DNA from: Algiphilus sp.
GTDB taxonomy: Bacteria; Pseudomonadota; Gammaproteobacteria; Nevskiales; Nevskiaceae
DNA length: 64,000 bases
Assembly (NCBI RefSeq): GCF_023145115.1
Contig: NZ_JAGLEJ010000006.1
Coordinates: 1 to 64,000, forward strand
Reading direction: 5' to 3'
Numbering within the stretch: the first letter of the stretch is position 1; every line of letters begins with the position of its first letter. The notes beneath the pieces were generated by a model. The model saw only the letters and a program-made list of their open reading frames with translations. It had not been told where the DNA came from and did no database searches. Shown one piece after another: positions 33,429-43,529 of the stretch. Position numbers and translations under genes: made by a program.

Positions 33429-35182
33429 TGGCGCTGACACCCAGCCGCATCCTGGAGGACGGTGATGTCGCCCTCGCGATCTACGAATGGGGACGCGCGG
33501 GCAACCGCCCCACCGTGCTCCTCGTGCACGGCTACCCCGACGCGGCATCGGTCTGGACGGCCACCGCCGAGCGGCTCGCCGCGGATTGCCACGTGGTGGC
33601 CTACGACGTGCGCGGTGCCGGCCGGTCGGGCCGGCCGGCGGCCACGCGCGCGTATGCGCTCGACCGGCTGAGTGCGGATCTCGGCCGGGTCATGGATGCG
33701 GTGAGCCCGGATGCCCCCGTCCATCTGGTCGGGCACGACTGGGGGTCCATCCAGTCGTGGGAAGCGGTGACCACGCCCGAGCTCGCCGCGCGCATCGCCT
33801 CGTTCACGTCGATCTCGGGCCCCTGCCTGGACCACGCCGGCCACTGGATCCGCCAGGGCCTGCGCTCGGCCGCGCCGGAGCGCCTGCGTGCAGTGACGCG
33901 CCAGCTCGCCCACTCCTGGTACGTCGGCGTGTTCCACCTTCCGGGCCTGGCACCGACCTTCTGGCGCACCGGAGGCGAACGCCTGTGGCCGGCGGTGCTC
34001 GAACGCGTCGAGGGCATCCGCGAAGCGGCGCCGAGCGAGACCCAGGCCGCCGACGGCGCCACCGGCGTGCGTCTCTACCGGGCCAACTTCGCAGCGCGCG
34101 TGCTGCGCCCCTCGGAGCGGCGCACCGACGTTCCGGTGCAGTTGCTGTTCCCGCGCAGGGACCATTTCATGGTGCCGGAGCTGTGGGACGATCTGCCGCA
34201 CTGGGTGCCGCGGCTGTGGCGCTTCGATGTCGATGCCGGGCACTGGCTGCAGGTCAGCCATCCGGACCTCGTCGCCCACCGCATCGGCGAATTCGTGCGC
34301 CACATCGAGGGCGCCCCCGAAACGACTGCCCTGCAGCGGGCACGCCAGCGCGCACAACGCGGGAACGGTGCGTTCGCCGGTCGCCTGGCACTGATCACCG
34401 GCGCCGGGTCCGGCATCGGCCGCGAGACCGCGCTGGCCCTGGCCGAGCGCGGCGCCGACGTGGTGGCGGTCGACATCGACGGCGCCGCCGCCGAGCGCAC
34501 GGCCGAGCTCTGCCGCCTGCTCGATGTCTGTGCCTGGTCGCAGTCGGTGGACGTCGGCGATGTCGCGGCGATGGAGACGCTCGCGGCATGGGTCGCCGGG
34601 ACGCTAGAGGCACCGGACATCGTGGTCAACAATGCCGGCATCGGCATGGCCGGCGGCGTGCTCGACACCGAGGCCGAAGACTGGCAGCGCATCCTCGACA
34701 TCAATCTGGGCGGCGTCATCCACGGCGCGCGCCTGTTCGGTCGCCAGATGGTGGCCGCGGGCAAGCGCGGCCACATCGTCAACGTGTCGTCCGGGCTGGC
34801 CTTCCTGCCTTCGCGCACGACACCGGCGTACGCCACCACCAAGGCCGCGGTGCGCATGCTGAGCGACTGCCTGCGCGCCGAGCTCGGCGCGCACGGCATC
34901 CACGTCGCCGCGATCTACCCGGGCATCGTCAACACCGGCATCGTCACCCGGACCCGCTTCGCCGGCCAGGATGCCGAGACCGAGGCGGCCTCGCGCACCC
35001 GCATCCAGAAGCTCTACGAACGCCGCAATCTCGGGCCCGGAGCAGTGGCCGCAGCCATCGTCGACGCCATCGACGAACGCCGGGCCGAGGCTCTGGTGGG
35101 CGTCGAGGTACACGGCCTGCATTGGCTGTCGCGCTTCGCCCCCGGCATCGCGCGCCGACTGGCGCGCATCAGCGCCGACTGA
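33428..35182 (+). CDS. fusion of alpha/beta hydrolase and short-chain dehydrogenase
   Basis: A 584-residue bifunctional protein. Residues 1-295 are an epoxide-hydrolase-like alpha/beta hydrolase (oxyanion LLVHGYPD, nucleophile GHDWGS with Asp, late His in DAGHWLQVSHP). From about 315 a complete SDR begins: TGAGSGIG, NNAGIGMAG, VSSG and the catalytic YATTK. Such fused proteins occur in actinobacteria and gammaproteobacteria beside lipid-oxidation genes. A hydrolysis product could be passed directly to the dehydrogenase. The start overlaps the M24 stop (TGATG). Confidence 0.9.
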   Translation: MALTPSRILEDGDVALAIYEWGRAGNRPTVLLVHGYPDAASVWTATAERLAADCHVVAYDVRGAGRSGRPAATRAYALDRLSADLGRVMDAVSPDAPVHLVGHDWGSIQSWEAVTTPELAARIASFTSISGPCLDHAGHWIRQGLRSAAPERLRAVTRQLAHSWYVGVFHLPGLAPTFWRTGGERLWPAVLERVEGIREAAPSETQAADGATGVRLYRANFAARVLRPSERRTDVPVQLLFPRRDHFMVPELWDDLPHWVPRLWRFDVDAGHWLQVSHPDLVAHRIGEFVRHIEGAPETTALQRARQRAQRGNGAFAGRLALITGAGSGIGRETALALAERGADVVAVDIDGAAAERTAELCRLLDVCAWSQSVDVGDVAAMETLAAWVAGTLEAPDIVVNNAGIGMAGGVLDTEAEDWQRILDINLGGVIHGARLFGRQMVAAGKRGHIVNVSSGLAFLPSRTTPAYATTKAAVRMLSDCLRAELGAHGIHVAAIYPGIVNTGIVTRTRFAGQDAETEAASRTRIQKLYERRNLGPGAVAAAIVDAIDERRAEALVGVEVHGLHWLSRFAPGIARRLARISAD

Positions 35183-35195
35183 ACAGGAGGTTGCC

Positions 35196-36122
35196 GTGAT
35201 CGCCTTTCCGCGCCGCAAGCCGGCTCCGACCGCCAGCCGCACCGATACGCCGCTGCCGCAGCGCCGCGTGCGCTTCGACTGGTCGGACACGCCCCTGGAG
35301 TGGATTCCCGGCCAGCCCTTCGCCAGCCACTTCATCAACGAGATCAATCTGCTGCTGCCGGCCGGGGAGTTCTGGTTCTGCCGCGTCTACAGTCAGGCGC
35401 TGCCGCTGATCACCGACGATGCGCTGCGCGCCGACGTACAGGCATTCATGCGTCAGGAAGCCATGCACGCGCGCGCGCACGGCGGCGCCATCGCGGAGTA
35501 CCTGAACGCGCACGGCATCGAGACCGAATCGAATACGCGGCAGGAGGACTGGCTCTTCCAGACCCTTCTGGCCGACGCGCCCTTCGGACGCGCGCTGCCC
35601 GCACCGCTGCAGCGACGCTGGCTGGTGTTCCGCCTCGGCATCATCGCGGCGGTGGAGCACATGACCTGCGTGCTGGGACGCTACGCGCTGCACAACACGG
35701 CCTGGGACGAGGCCGGCGCCGATCCCACGCTGCTGGATCTGCTGCGCTGGCACGGGGCGGAGGAGATCGAGCATCGCAACGTGGCGTTCGACCTCTACCG
35801 GCACCTCGGGGGCGGATACATCTCGCGCTACTACCTGGCCTGCATCGCCATGCCCACGATCTTCGGCCTGTGGGCGCACGGCGCGGCGCACATCATGCGC
35901 CAGGATCCGCGCTTCGCGGACCGCAGGCCCAGTGCGCTGCGGCCGTGGATCTGGCTCGAGTGGCAACGCCAGTCGCGCGGCGGGCACCTTCCCTCCCTGC
36001 CCTGGCTGATGCGCCGCGAGCTGTCCTTCTTCCGGCCCGACTACGATCCGCGGGACGAAGCCTCCACCGAGGAGGCACTAGCCTATCTGGAGCGCTCGCC
36101 CGCCGCACGCGACGCGGCCTGA
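35196..36122 (+). CDS. metal-dependent hydrolase (PF10118), ferritin-like
   Basis: A 308-residue predicted metal-dependent hydrolase of the PF10118 family. The iron-ligand pattern is visible in FMRQEAMHARAHGG, AVEHMTCVLG and AEEIEHRNVAFDLYRHL, the repeated E/ExxH motifs of a diiron helical bundle. It starts at GTG 35196 with AGGAGG five bases upstream, 13 bases after the fusion gene. The last 40 bases overlap the convergent AraC gene. Substrate unknown; context suggests lipid metabolism. Confidence 0.85.
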   Translation: MIAFPRRKPAPTASRTDTPLPQRRVRFDWSDTPLEWIPGQPFASHFINEINLLLPAGEFWFCRVYSQALPLITDDALRADVQAFMRQEAMHARAHGGAIAEYLNAHGIETESNTRQEDWLFQTLLADAPFGRALPAPLQRRWLVFRLGIIAAVEHMTCVLGRYALHNTAWDEAGADPTLLDLLRWHGAEEIEHRNVAFDLYRHLGGGYISRYYLACIAMPTIFGLWAHGAAHIMRQDPRFADRRPSALRPWIWLEWQRQSRGGHLPSLPWLMRRELSFFRPDYDPRDEASTEEALAYLERSPAARDAA

Positions 36123-37141
36123 GGCCGGACCGGCGCTCCATCGCGGCGGATGCGGCTGGGTGGTGCACCGAACCAGCGCCGGCAGGCTCGCGTCAGCGCC
36201 GACTGCTCGGACAGCCCCACCAGCCCCGCCACCTGCGACAGGGGCATGCGCGTGCCGGTGAGATAGCGCAGCGCCGCCGACCGGCATACCTCGTCGCGGA
36301 TCGCCTCGAAGCTGGTGTCCTCGGCCGCGAGATGCCGCTGCAGCGTGCGCGGATGCATGGCCAGCGTCGCCGCCACGCGCTGCTTGTCGGCGCCGCCGGT
36401 AGCGAGGCCGTGGTCCACCGCCAGCCGCACGCGATCGGCGACGCTCTGGCCCGGCGTGCCGAAATGCTGATCCATGTAGTTGGCGGCGAGCTGGCGCAGC
36501 GTGGTGTCGACGGCGCGCAGCGGCGTCTGCAGATCGATCGGATGGATGAGCAGCGCCGCGAAGGGATCCTCGGCACGCACCTCGGCACCGAAGAAGCGCG
36601 CGTAGTGCGCCAGCGGCGCCAGCGGCGCGTGCGGCAGCGTGACGGCGTGCAGGCGGTAGTGGTCGCGCCCCAGGAACTGCAGGATGCGGTGCATCACGCC
36701 CAGGCTGAGATCCATGCCCTGACGCGTGACCGGCATGCCTTCCACCAGGTAGGCGATGCGCAGCTCGGCCAGCCCGGGCTCACGCGGGCTCGGCAGCAGC
36801 GGCGTGAAGGCGATCGCGGGACTGTGCACGAAGAGGTAGCGCGAGGCGCACTGCATGGCGTCGGCCACGGTGGGCGAATGCTGCATCGCGACCGCCAGCG
36901 GTCCGAGGATGCTGATGTCCTGCGTGCCCGCCAGCCGGAGCCCGAAATCGGGACAGTCCAGGAGGTCGGCGCTGGCCTCCAGCATCTGCGCCGTGCTGCG
37001 CAGGGGGATCAGCGCGTCCTCGTCGTCGAGCGCCTCGGGCGCGACGTGGAAACGGCGCAGCAGCGGCAGCGGGTCGCCGCCCAGCTCCCGCACCAGCGAC
37101 ACGTAGCCACGCAGCCCGCCCGACCGGATCATCGCGCTCAT
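36083..37141 (-). CDS. AraC-family regulator, arabinose-binding-like N-terminal domain
   Basis: A 352-residue regulator. The N-terminal ~190 residues (with LRLAGTQDISILGPLAVAMQ) match the ligand-binding domain of AraC proteins such as VirS, OruR and ToxT-like regulators. The C-terminal HTH_18 domain has the two helix-turn-helix motifs (VAATLAMHPRTLQRHL and LSQVAGLVGLSEQSALTRA). It is transcribed divergently from the SDR-hydrolase-monooxygenase genes, so it is the likely activator of that block. Start at ATG 37141. Confidence 0.9.
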   Translation of the reverse strand: MSAMIRSGGLRGYVSLVRELGGDPLPLLRRFHVAPEALDDEDALIPLRSTAQMLEASADLLDCPDFGLRLAGTQDISILGPLAVAMQHSPTVADAMQCASRYLFVHSPAIAFTPLLPSPREPGLAELRIAYLVEGMPVTRQGMDLSLGVMHRILQFLGRDHYRLHAVTLPHAPLAPLAHYARFFGAEVRAEDPFAALLIHPIDLQTPLRAVDTTLRQLAANYMDQHFGTPGQSVADRVRLAVDHGLATGGADKQRVAATLAMHPRTLQRHLAAEDTSFEAIRDEVCRSAALRYLTGTRMPLSQVAGLVGLSEQSALTRACRRWFGAPPSRIRRDGAPVRPQAASRAAGERSR

Positions 37142-37149
37142 GTCTCACA

Positions 37150-37167
37150 GGGTCAAATCATTGACCC
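37150..37167. promoter_or_regulatory. palindromic operator between the AraC gene and the SDR gene
   Basis: GGGTCAA-ATCA-TTGACCC is a perfect seven-base inverted repeat with a four-base spacer. It lies eight bases upstream of the AraC gene start and 75 bases upstream of the SDR start. It could be an autoregulatory site, although AraC-type sites are usually direct repeats. Confidence 0.55.
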
Positions 37168-37241
37168 GGGAAGTCAAGTCGTGCGCTTCGAACGGTGAGA
37201 ATCTACCGTCCCGCATACCGACAACCCCAAGGAGACGGGCC

Positions 37242-38090
37242 TTGAAGCATTTCGACGACCGCGTGGCCGCCGTGACCGGCGCTGCTTCCGGCATCGGCCG
37301 CGAGCTGGCCGTGGCACTGGCCGGACACGGCTGCCATCTGGCGATTTCCGACGTCAACGAGGCCGGTCTGGCCGAGACCGCCGCGCTCGCACAGCGCGCC
37401 GGGGCGGTACGCGTCACGACGCAGCGCCTCGATGTCGCGGACCGCGAGGCCGTTTTCGCGTGGGCCGATGCCGTGGCCGCCGAGCACGGACAGGTCAATC
37501 TGATCTTCAACAACGCCGGCGTGGGCCTCGGGGCCACCGTCGAGCACATGGCCATCGCCGACTTCGAGTGGCTGATGGGCATCAACTTCTGGGGCGTGGT
37601 GCACGGCACCCAGGCCTTCCTGCCGCACCTGCGCGCCACCGGCGACGGTCACGTCATCAACATCTCCAGCCTGTTCGGATTGCTGTCGGTGCCCTCGCAG
37701 TCGGCCTACAACGCCGCCAAGTTCGCGGTGCGCGGCTTCACCGAATCGCTGCGCCAGGAGCTCGACATGCTCGACTGCGGCGTCTCCAGCACCACGGTGC
37801 ATCCCGGCGGCATCAAGACGGCCATCTCGCGCAACGCGCGCATGGATCGCAGCCTGCGCGATCTGGGCATGGACGAGGAAACCGCCGGCAGGGACTTCGA
37901 GAAGAACTTCATCACCAGTGCCGACAAGGCCGCGCGCATCATCCTGCGCGCCGTCCGGCGCGACCGGCGGCGCGTGCTGGTGGGACCGGACGCGGTGCTG
38001 CTCGACAAGGTGCAGCGCCTGTTCCCGACCCTCTATCAGCGCCTGACGCCGGTGCTGATGGCGCGCGACCGCAAGGAGCGCGCGGCGTGA
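37242..38090 (+). CDS. short-chain dehydrogenase/reductase (SDR)
   Basis: A 282-residue classical SDR. The Rossmann motif is TGAASGIGRE, followed by NNAGVGLGATVEH, ISSLFG and the catalytic YNAAK. It is NAD(P)-dependent and probably acts on an alcohol or ketone. I chose the TTG at 37242 with AAGGAGA upstream, because earlier in-frame starts would sit in the operator region. Its stop overlaps the next GTG start by four bases. Confidence 0.9.
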   Translation: MKHFDDRVAAVTGAASGIGRELAVALAGHGCHLAISDVNEAGLAETAALAQRAGAVRVTTQRLDVADREAVFAWADAVAAEHGQVNLIFNNAGVGLGATVEHMAIADFEWLMGINFWGVVHGTQAFLPHLRATGDGHVINISSLFGLLSVPSQSAYNAAKFAVRGFTESLRQELDMLDCGVSSTTVHPGGIKTAISRNARMDRSLRDLGMDEETAGRDFEKNFITSADKAARIILRAVRRDRRRVLVGPDAVLLDKVQRLFPTLYQRLTPVLMARDRKERAA

Positions 38091-38950
38091 ACGCACCGGC
38101 GACGGACGATGCCGCACAAGCGCGCTTCGAGCGCGACGGCGTGGGCATCGCGTACCGCGATTCCGCGCCCGGTGACCAAACCCGCCCGGCGGTGCTGCTG
38201 CTGCACGGCTTTCCGGACACCTCCGCGATGTGGCGCGCGCAGATCGCCTTCCTGCACGACCTCGGCTATCGCGTTCTCGCGCCGGACACGCGCGGATGCG
38301 GCCATTCGGACATCGCGCCGCGCCGCCGCGACTATCGCGCGGAGACCGTGATCGCCGATCACGTGGCACTGCTCGACCATCTCGGCATCGCGCGTGCCGA
38401 CGTCGTCGGCCACGACTGGGGCGCGGTCTTCGCCTGGCTCGTAGCGGGCCACCATCCCGAGCGCGTGAACCGGCTGGTGACGCTGTCGGTCGGCCATCCC
38501 GAGGCCTATGCCGCCGGCGGCTGGGAACAGAAGCGGGCCGGCTGGTACATCGGGCTGTTCCTGCTCGCCGGCATCGCCGAGCGCACGCTGCTCGGGCGCG
38601 GCCGCTTCCGCCTCGAACGGACCATGCCGGAGCACCCGGAACCCGCCGAGGTCCGCAACCGGATGGCCGCACCCGGGCGACTGACCGCCGCCCTGCGCGT
38701 CTATCGAGCGAATGCCGTCGGCGTGCTGACGCGCGGGCACCCGCGCGTCCGGGCGCCGACCCTCGGCATCTGGAGCCGCGGCGATCGCTTCCTGACCGAG
38801 CGCCAGATGCGCGACTCGCGCCGCTTCGTCGACGGCGAGTGGCGCTACGAGCGACTGCCCGGCGGGCACTGGATCCCGCTCGAGGAACCCGCGCGCCTCA
38901 ACGCGCTGCTCGCCGACTTCCTGGGCGACGCCCGCACCCCATCCGCCTGA
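38087..38950 (+). CDS. alpha/beta hydrolase, epoxide-hydrolase-like
   Basis: A 287-residue alpha/beta hydrolase. Motifs are LLLHGFPDT (oxyanion hole), GHDWGAVFAW (Asp nucleophile, as in epoxide hydrolases and haloalkane dehalogenases) and GGHWIPLEEP (catalytic His). Lid helices follow the nucleophile strand. Starts at GTG 38087, overlapping the SDR by four bases. In the context of a Baeyer-Villiger monooxygenase it may act on an ester or lactone, although the Asp nucleophile also allows epoxide cleavage. Confidence 0.88.
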   Translation: MNAPATDDAAQARFERDGVGIAYRDSAPGDQTRPAVLLLHGFPDTSAMWRAQIAFLHDLGYRVLAPDTRGCGHSDIAPRRRDYRAETVIADHVALLDHLGIARADVVGHDWGAVFAWLVAGHHPERVNRLVTLSVGHPEAYAAGGWEQKRAGWYIGLFLLAGIAERTLLGRGRFRLERTMPEHPEPAEVRNRMAAPGRLTAALRVYRANAVGVLTRGHPRVRAPTLGIWSRGDRFLTERQMRDSRRFVDGEWRYERLPGGHWIPLEEPARLNALLADFLGDARTPSA

Positions 38951-38963
38951 CGGAGACCACTGC

Positions 38964-40460
<1,497 letters not shown>

Positions 40461-40496
40461 CGAGCGGCGCCGGGGGCGCCACCCGCCGCCGGTGAT

Positions 40497-40892
40497 TCAG
40501 GCGTAGGGACGGTTGTCCGTCACCCGGCGGCCGAGCAGCTCGGGCAGCGCACCGATGCGGAATCCGGTCGACCGCCGCGCAGTTCGCGCCAGCACCATGC
40601 GCGCGCGCAGCCGATCGATGAAGCTGCTGAACTGGGTGTGCCCGCCCAGCACGTGGTCGATGCCGGCCTGGGTCAGCTCGACCAGCGTCTCGGCATCTGC
40701 CTCGTGGATGACGATCTCCTCGCGCTGGGCCATCTCCTGGAGAGCCAGGCGCAGGTCGCTCTGGCGCAATCCGGTGATGCGGCGCCATTCCTGCCGGAGA
40801 TCGTCCATGTACAGTCTGCCGCCCACATGGACGTGCAGCTCGGAGAAGACCCGGACAAGCGCCAGCGCGCGCACGGTATAGGTGACTTTCAT
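40497..40892 (-). CDS. protein of unknown function, possibly winged-helix
   Basis: I do not recognise this 131-residue protein. The middle (YMDDLRQEWRRITGLRQSDLRLALQEMAQREEIVI) looks like a winged-helix DNA-binding fold with a following wing and a C-terminal basic region (RARMVLARTARRS). It may be a small transcription factor, but no family can be named. Start at ATG 40890-40892 with a GCGGGGA box; convergent with the monooxygenase. Confidence 0.55.
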   Translation of the reverse strand: MKVTYTVRALALVRVFSELHVHVGGRLYMDDLRQEWRRITGLRQSDLRLALQEMAQREEIVIHEADAETLVELTQAGIDHVLGGHTQFSSFIDRLRARMVLARTARRSTGFRIGALPELLGRRVTDNRPYA

Positions 40893-41110
40893 GGCATTCC
40901 CCGCCTCTTGTCGATGAACGCGCGCAGCCTTGGTCGCGCGATGAGACAAGCGCTGTATACCCCGGTCGGCGGCCCGGGCGGCCGCACGCCGCGACGAACG
41001 GACGCCTCGGTAGCATGAATGGCGTCCCGTTGGATGCGGACAGACGCTGACGGGGGCCCGCGGATGACGTATCGTTGGCCGGCGATATCCATCAACCGAG
41101 GCGTTCATCC

Positions 41111-41803
41111 ATGCAACCCGTTCGTTCGCAAACCGCAACCGGCCACCAGACGTCCGCGCTGGCCACCAATCAGGTTCTGCGCAACACCTATCTGCTGCTG
41201 TCGATGACGCTGGTGTTCAGCGCGCTCATGGCCGGCGTGGCGATGGCCATCAATGCCCCGTACGGCATCGGCCTGGTGTGCTCGCTGGCGGCGCTCGGCC
41301 TGCTCTGGTTCGTGGTGCCGCGCACCGCGCACTCGGGCAGCGGGCTGTACGCGGTGTTCGCCGTGACCGGCCTGCTCGGCTTCGGGCTCGGTCCGGTGAT
41401 CAATGCCTATCTGACCGGCTTCGCCAACGGCGGCCAGATCGTCATGCTGGCGATGGGCACCACCGGCGTGACCTTCGTCGGGCTGTCGGCCTACGCCATC
41501 AAGAGCGGGCGCGATTTCAGCTTCATGCGCCAGGCGCTGATGGCGGGCATCCTCATCGCCTTCGTGGCGGCCATGGGCATGCTGGTGGCGTCGCTGTTCG
41601 GCGTCTACTTCGAGCCGCTCGCGCTGGCCATCTCCGCGGCCTTCGCGGTACTGATGTGCGGGCTGATTCTCTATCAGACCGGCGAGATCATCAACGGCGG
41701 CGAGACCAACTACATCCTCGCCACCATCGGGCTCTACATCGCCATCTACAACCTCTTCACCAGCCTGCTGCACCTGCTCGGCTTCGGCATGGGCGAGGAC
41801 TGA
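41111..41803 (+). CDS. Bax-inhibitor-1 / YccA family membrane protein
   Basis: A 230-residue protein with seven hydrophobic helices and the BI-1/TMBIM layout: NTYLLLSMTLVFSALMAGVAMA at the first helix, GVTFVGLSAYAIKSGRDFSFM in the middle and ETNYILATIGLYIAIYNLFTSLLHLLG at the end, where YccA is conserved. YccA interacts with the FtsH protease in E. coli; other members form calcium-leak channels. Confidence 0.92.
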   Translation: MQPVRSQTATGHQTSALATNQVLRNTYLLLSMTLVFSALMAGVAMAINAPYGIGLVCSLAALGLLWFVVPRTAHSGSGLYAVFAVTGLLGFGLGPVINAYLTGFANGGQIVMLAMGTTGVTFVGLSAYAIKSGRDFSFMRQALMAGILIAFVAAMGMLVASLFGVYFEPLALAISAAFAVLMCGLILYQTGEIINGGETNYILATIGLYIAIYNLFTSLLHLLGFGMGED

Positions 41804-41814
41804 GGACGCCCGCG

Positions 41815-42819
41815 CTACGCCGCTGACGGCGCCAGGAGCGCATAGCGCTCGCGGTAGCGCCGCGGCGGCACGCCGACCTCCTTGGTGAACAGGCGGCGGA
41901 ACGAGCTGACATCGCGGTAGCCGACCGCCTCGACGATGCGCTCCAGCGGCGCGTCGGTATGCTCGAGCATCTGCTTGGCGCGGTCGATGCGCATCCGCTG
42001 CAGGTAGTGGCCCGGCGGCATGCCGGCGACCTCGCGGAAGCGGCGCAGGAAGGTGCGCTCGCTCATCGCGGCGCGGGCCGCCAGCTCGGTCACGGGCAGA
42101 TCGCGCTCGAGGTGCTCGCGCATGTAGGCGATGGCGCGCTCGATGGCCTCGTCGCGCGTCGCGGTGAGATGCTCGGCGCTCAGATGCATGGCTTGGGTGG
42201 CGGCACCCGGATCGACCAGCATGATGCCGGCGCAGGCATTGGCCACCCGGTCTCCCATCTCGGCGCGGATGAGCTGCAGGCAGACGTGGCTCCAGGAGGC
42301 TGCGGATGCGCCGCACAGGACGCCGCCGTCCTCGGTGACGACTTCGCGCGGCTGCAGGTCGACCATGGGATAGCGCCGCCGGAACGCCTTGGTCAACCAC
42401 CAGCTGGTGGTGGCGCGGCGCCCGTCGAGCAGCTCGGCCTCGGCCAGAATGAAGGTGCCGCTGCAGATCCCGCACAGGCGCTTGCCCTCGGCGTGCCGCA
42501 GCCGCAACCACTGGATGTGCTCATCGGGAATCGCCGCGACATGCGACACGACGTCGCGCCCCGTGCGGTGGTTGAAGCCCGGCAACATGATGATGTCGGC
42601 GTCACAGGCAGGGCCGTAGCCGGCGTCCACCGGCAGCATGAACCCCGCCGAGCTGCGCACCGGCTTGCCGTCCAGCGATACCACCGTCCACGAGAAGCGC
42701 CGCTCGGCCGGGAGCCCGGCGATGTCGGCCTGGATATTGGCGATGTTGAGCATCTCGATGGGACCGGTGATGCCGGTCGCCATGACATCATCGAATGCGA
42801 ATATCGTCACATTTGGCAT
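41815..42819 (-). CDS. GlxA-type regulator (DJ-1/PfpI domain + AraC HTH)
   Basis: A 334-residue transcription regulator. Residues 1-190 form a DJ-1/PfpI-like domain with the nucleophile-elbow Cys in LCGICSGTFILAEAEL, and the C-terminal AraC HTH has ELAARAAMSERTFLRRFREV and IVEAVGYRDVSSFRRLFTKE. GlxA-type members include regulators of quaternary-amine and carnitine use such as CdhR and GbdR. The betaine transporter is 700 bases away on the same strand, so a link is possible. Start at ATG 42817-42819. Confidence 0.9.
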   Translation of the reverse strand: MPNVTIFAFDDVMATGITGPIEMLNIANIQADIAGLPAERRFSWTVVSLDGKPVRSSAGFMLPVDAGYGPACDADIIMLPGFNHRTGRDVVSHVAAIPDEHIQWLRLRHAEGKRLCGICSGTFILAEAELLDGRRATTSWWLTKAFRRRYPMVDLQPREVVTEDGGVLCGASAASWSHVCLQLIRAEMGDRVANACAGIMLVDPGAATQAMHLSAEHLTATRDEAIERAIAYMREHLERDLPVTELAARAAMSERTFLRRFREVAGMPPGHYLQRMRIDRAKQMLEHTDAPLERIVEAVGYRDVSSFRRLFTKEVGVPPRRYRERYALLAPSAA

Positions 42820-42837
42820 AAATCGCACCGCGTGGTT

Positions 42838-42870
42838 GGCGTTATTCGCATCAAAATAGTCTATAACGCC
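42838..42870. promoter_or_regulatory. inverted repeat upstream of the GlxA-type regulator
   Basis: GGCGTTAT (42838-42845) and ATAACGCC (42863-42870) are perfect inverted repeats with a 17-base A/T-rich centre. It is 19 bases upstream of the regulator start and 68 bases before the next gene on the plus strand. It could be an autoregulatory or shared operator; no clean -35/-10 pair is visible. Confidence 0.5.
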
Positions 42871-42937
42871 ACTTCTGGCAAGCCGCGCCGCAGCGCAGCA
42901 TGAGCCCATCGCTCACTGCCCTCCAGGGAGGTGCACC

Positions 42938-43468
42938 ATGGCTGCCTTCGGCACACTGCAACGCGAACACTTGCGCGGCGACTTCTACGCCGAGCTGCTC
43001 GATGAACTGGTCCGGCCGGCCGGGCGGATGGACACGACGCCCGCCCCGGTCACGGCGAGGCCCCGGCCGGCGGTCCGGGAAGCGGCACGATCACGGACGC
43101 TGCGTGCGACGGCCGTCGGCGCACTGGTCGTGGCCACCACCGGCGCATCGCTCACCCTCGCGGGTCTTGCCGCGCTCGATGCGGTGGGGGCACTGCTCGC
43201 CTTCCACGCCTTCGCGATGCTGGCGCTGGCACTGGACAGCGGCAGTCGCTCGATGCTCCTCGGCGGTCTCGCGGCGCTTCCCGCCACCATGACCGGCCTG
43301 TATTTCCTCGGCAGCAGCGGGAGCGGTCTGGCACCACTGCTGGCGGCGCATGCGATACCGGCCCTCGCCGGCATCGTCGGCCGTGCGGCGCGCGCCTCGA
43401 CGGCGGTCCGCGCATGGGCGGGCGGCGAGCTGGCAGCCGTGACCGGCGGTCTGCTGCTGCTGCTCTGA
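42938..43468 (+). CDS. membrane protein of unknown function
   Basis: I do not recognise this 176-residue protein. A soluble N-terminal ~55 residues (MAAFGTLQREHLRGDFYAEL, then a Pro/Arg-rich stretch) precedes about five hydrophobic helices. A GGGAGG box stands eight bases before the ATG. It lies divergent from the GlxA-type regulator and convergent with the betaine operon, across the terminator at 43474-43505. Confidence 0.65.
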   Translation: MAAFGTLQREHLRGDFYAELLDELVRPAGRMDTTPAPVTARPRPAVREAARSRTLRATAVGALVVATTGASLTLAGLAALDAVGALLAFHAFAMLALALDSGSRSMLLGGLAALPATMTGLYFLGSSGSGLAPLLAAHAIPALAGIVGRAARASTAVRAWAGGELAAVTGGLLLLL

Positions 43469-43473
43469 CGGCC

Positions 43474-43505
43474 AAAAAAAGAGCCCGGCACGGGGTGCCG
43501 GGCTC
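43474..43505 (-). terminator. rho-independent terminator of the betaine operon
   Basis: An eleven-base stem (43481-43491 with 43495-43505) with a three-base loop is followed, read on the minus strand, by seven T residues (A-run 43474-43480). It ends the proV-W-X transcript. In plus direction the hairpin also follows the 42938-43468 gene but lacks a T-run. Confidence 0.92.
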
Positions 43506-43529
43506 CTTCGCCGGGGATCGATCCTGGGA

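Noticed and set aside
41815..43468. A transposon or genomic island signature around the A/T-rich 42.8 kb gap
   Set aside because: Only the promoter gap is A/T-rich; the flanking genes have normal composition and no repeats or integrase are seen.
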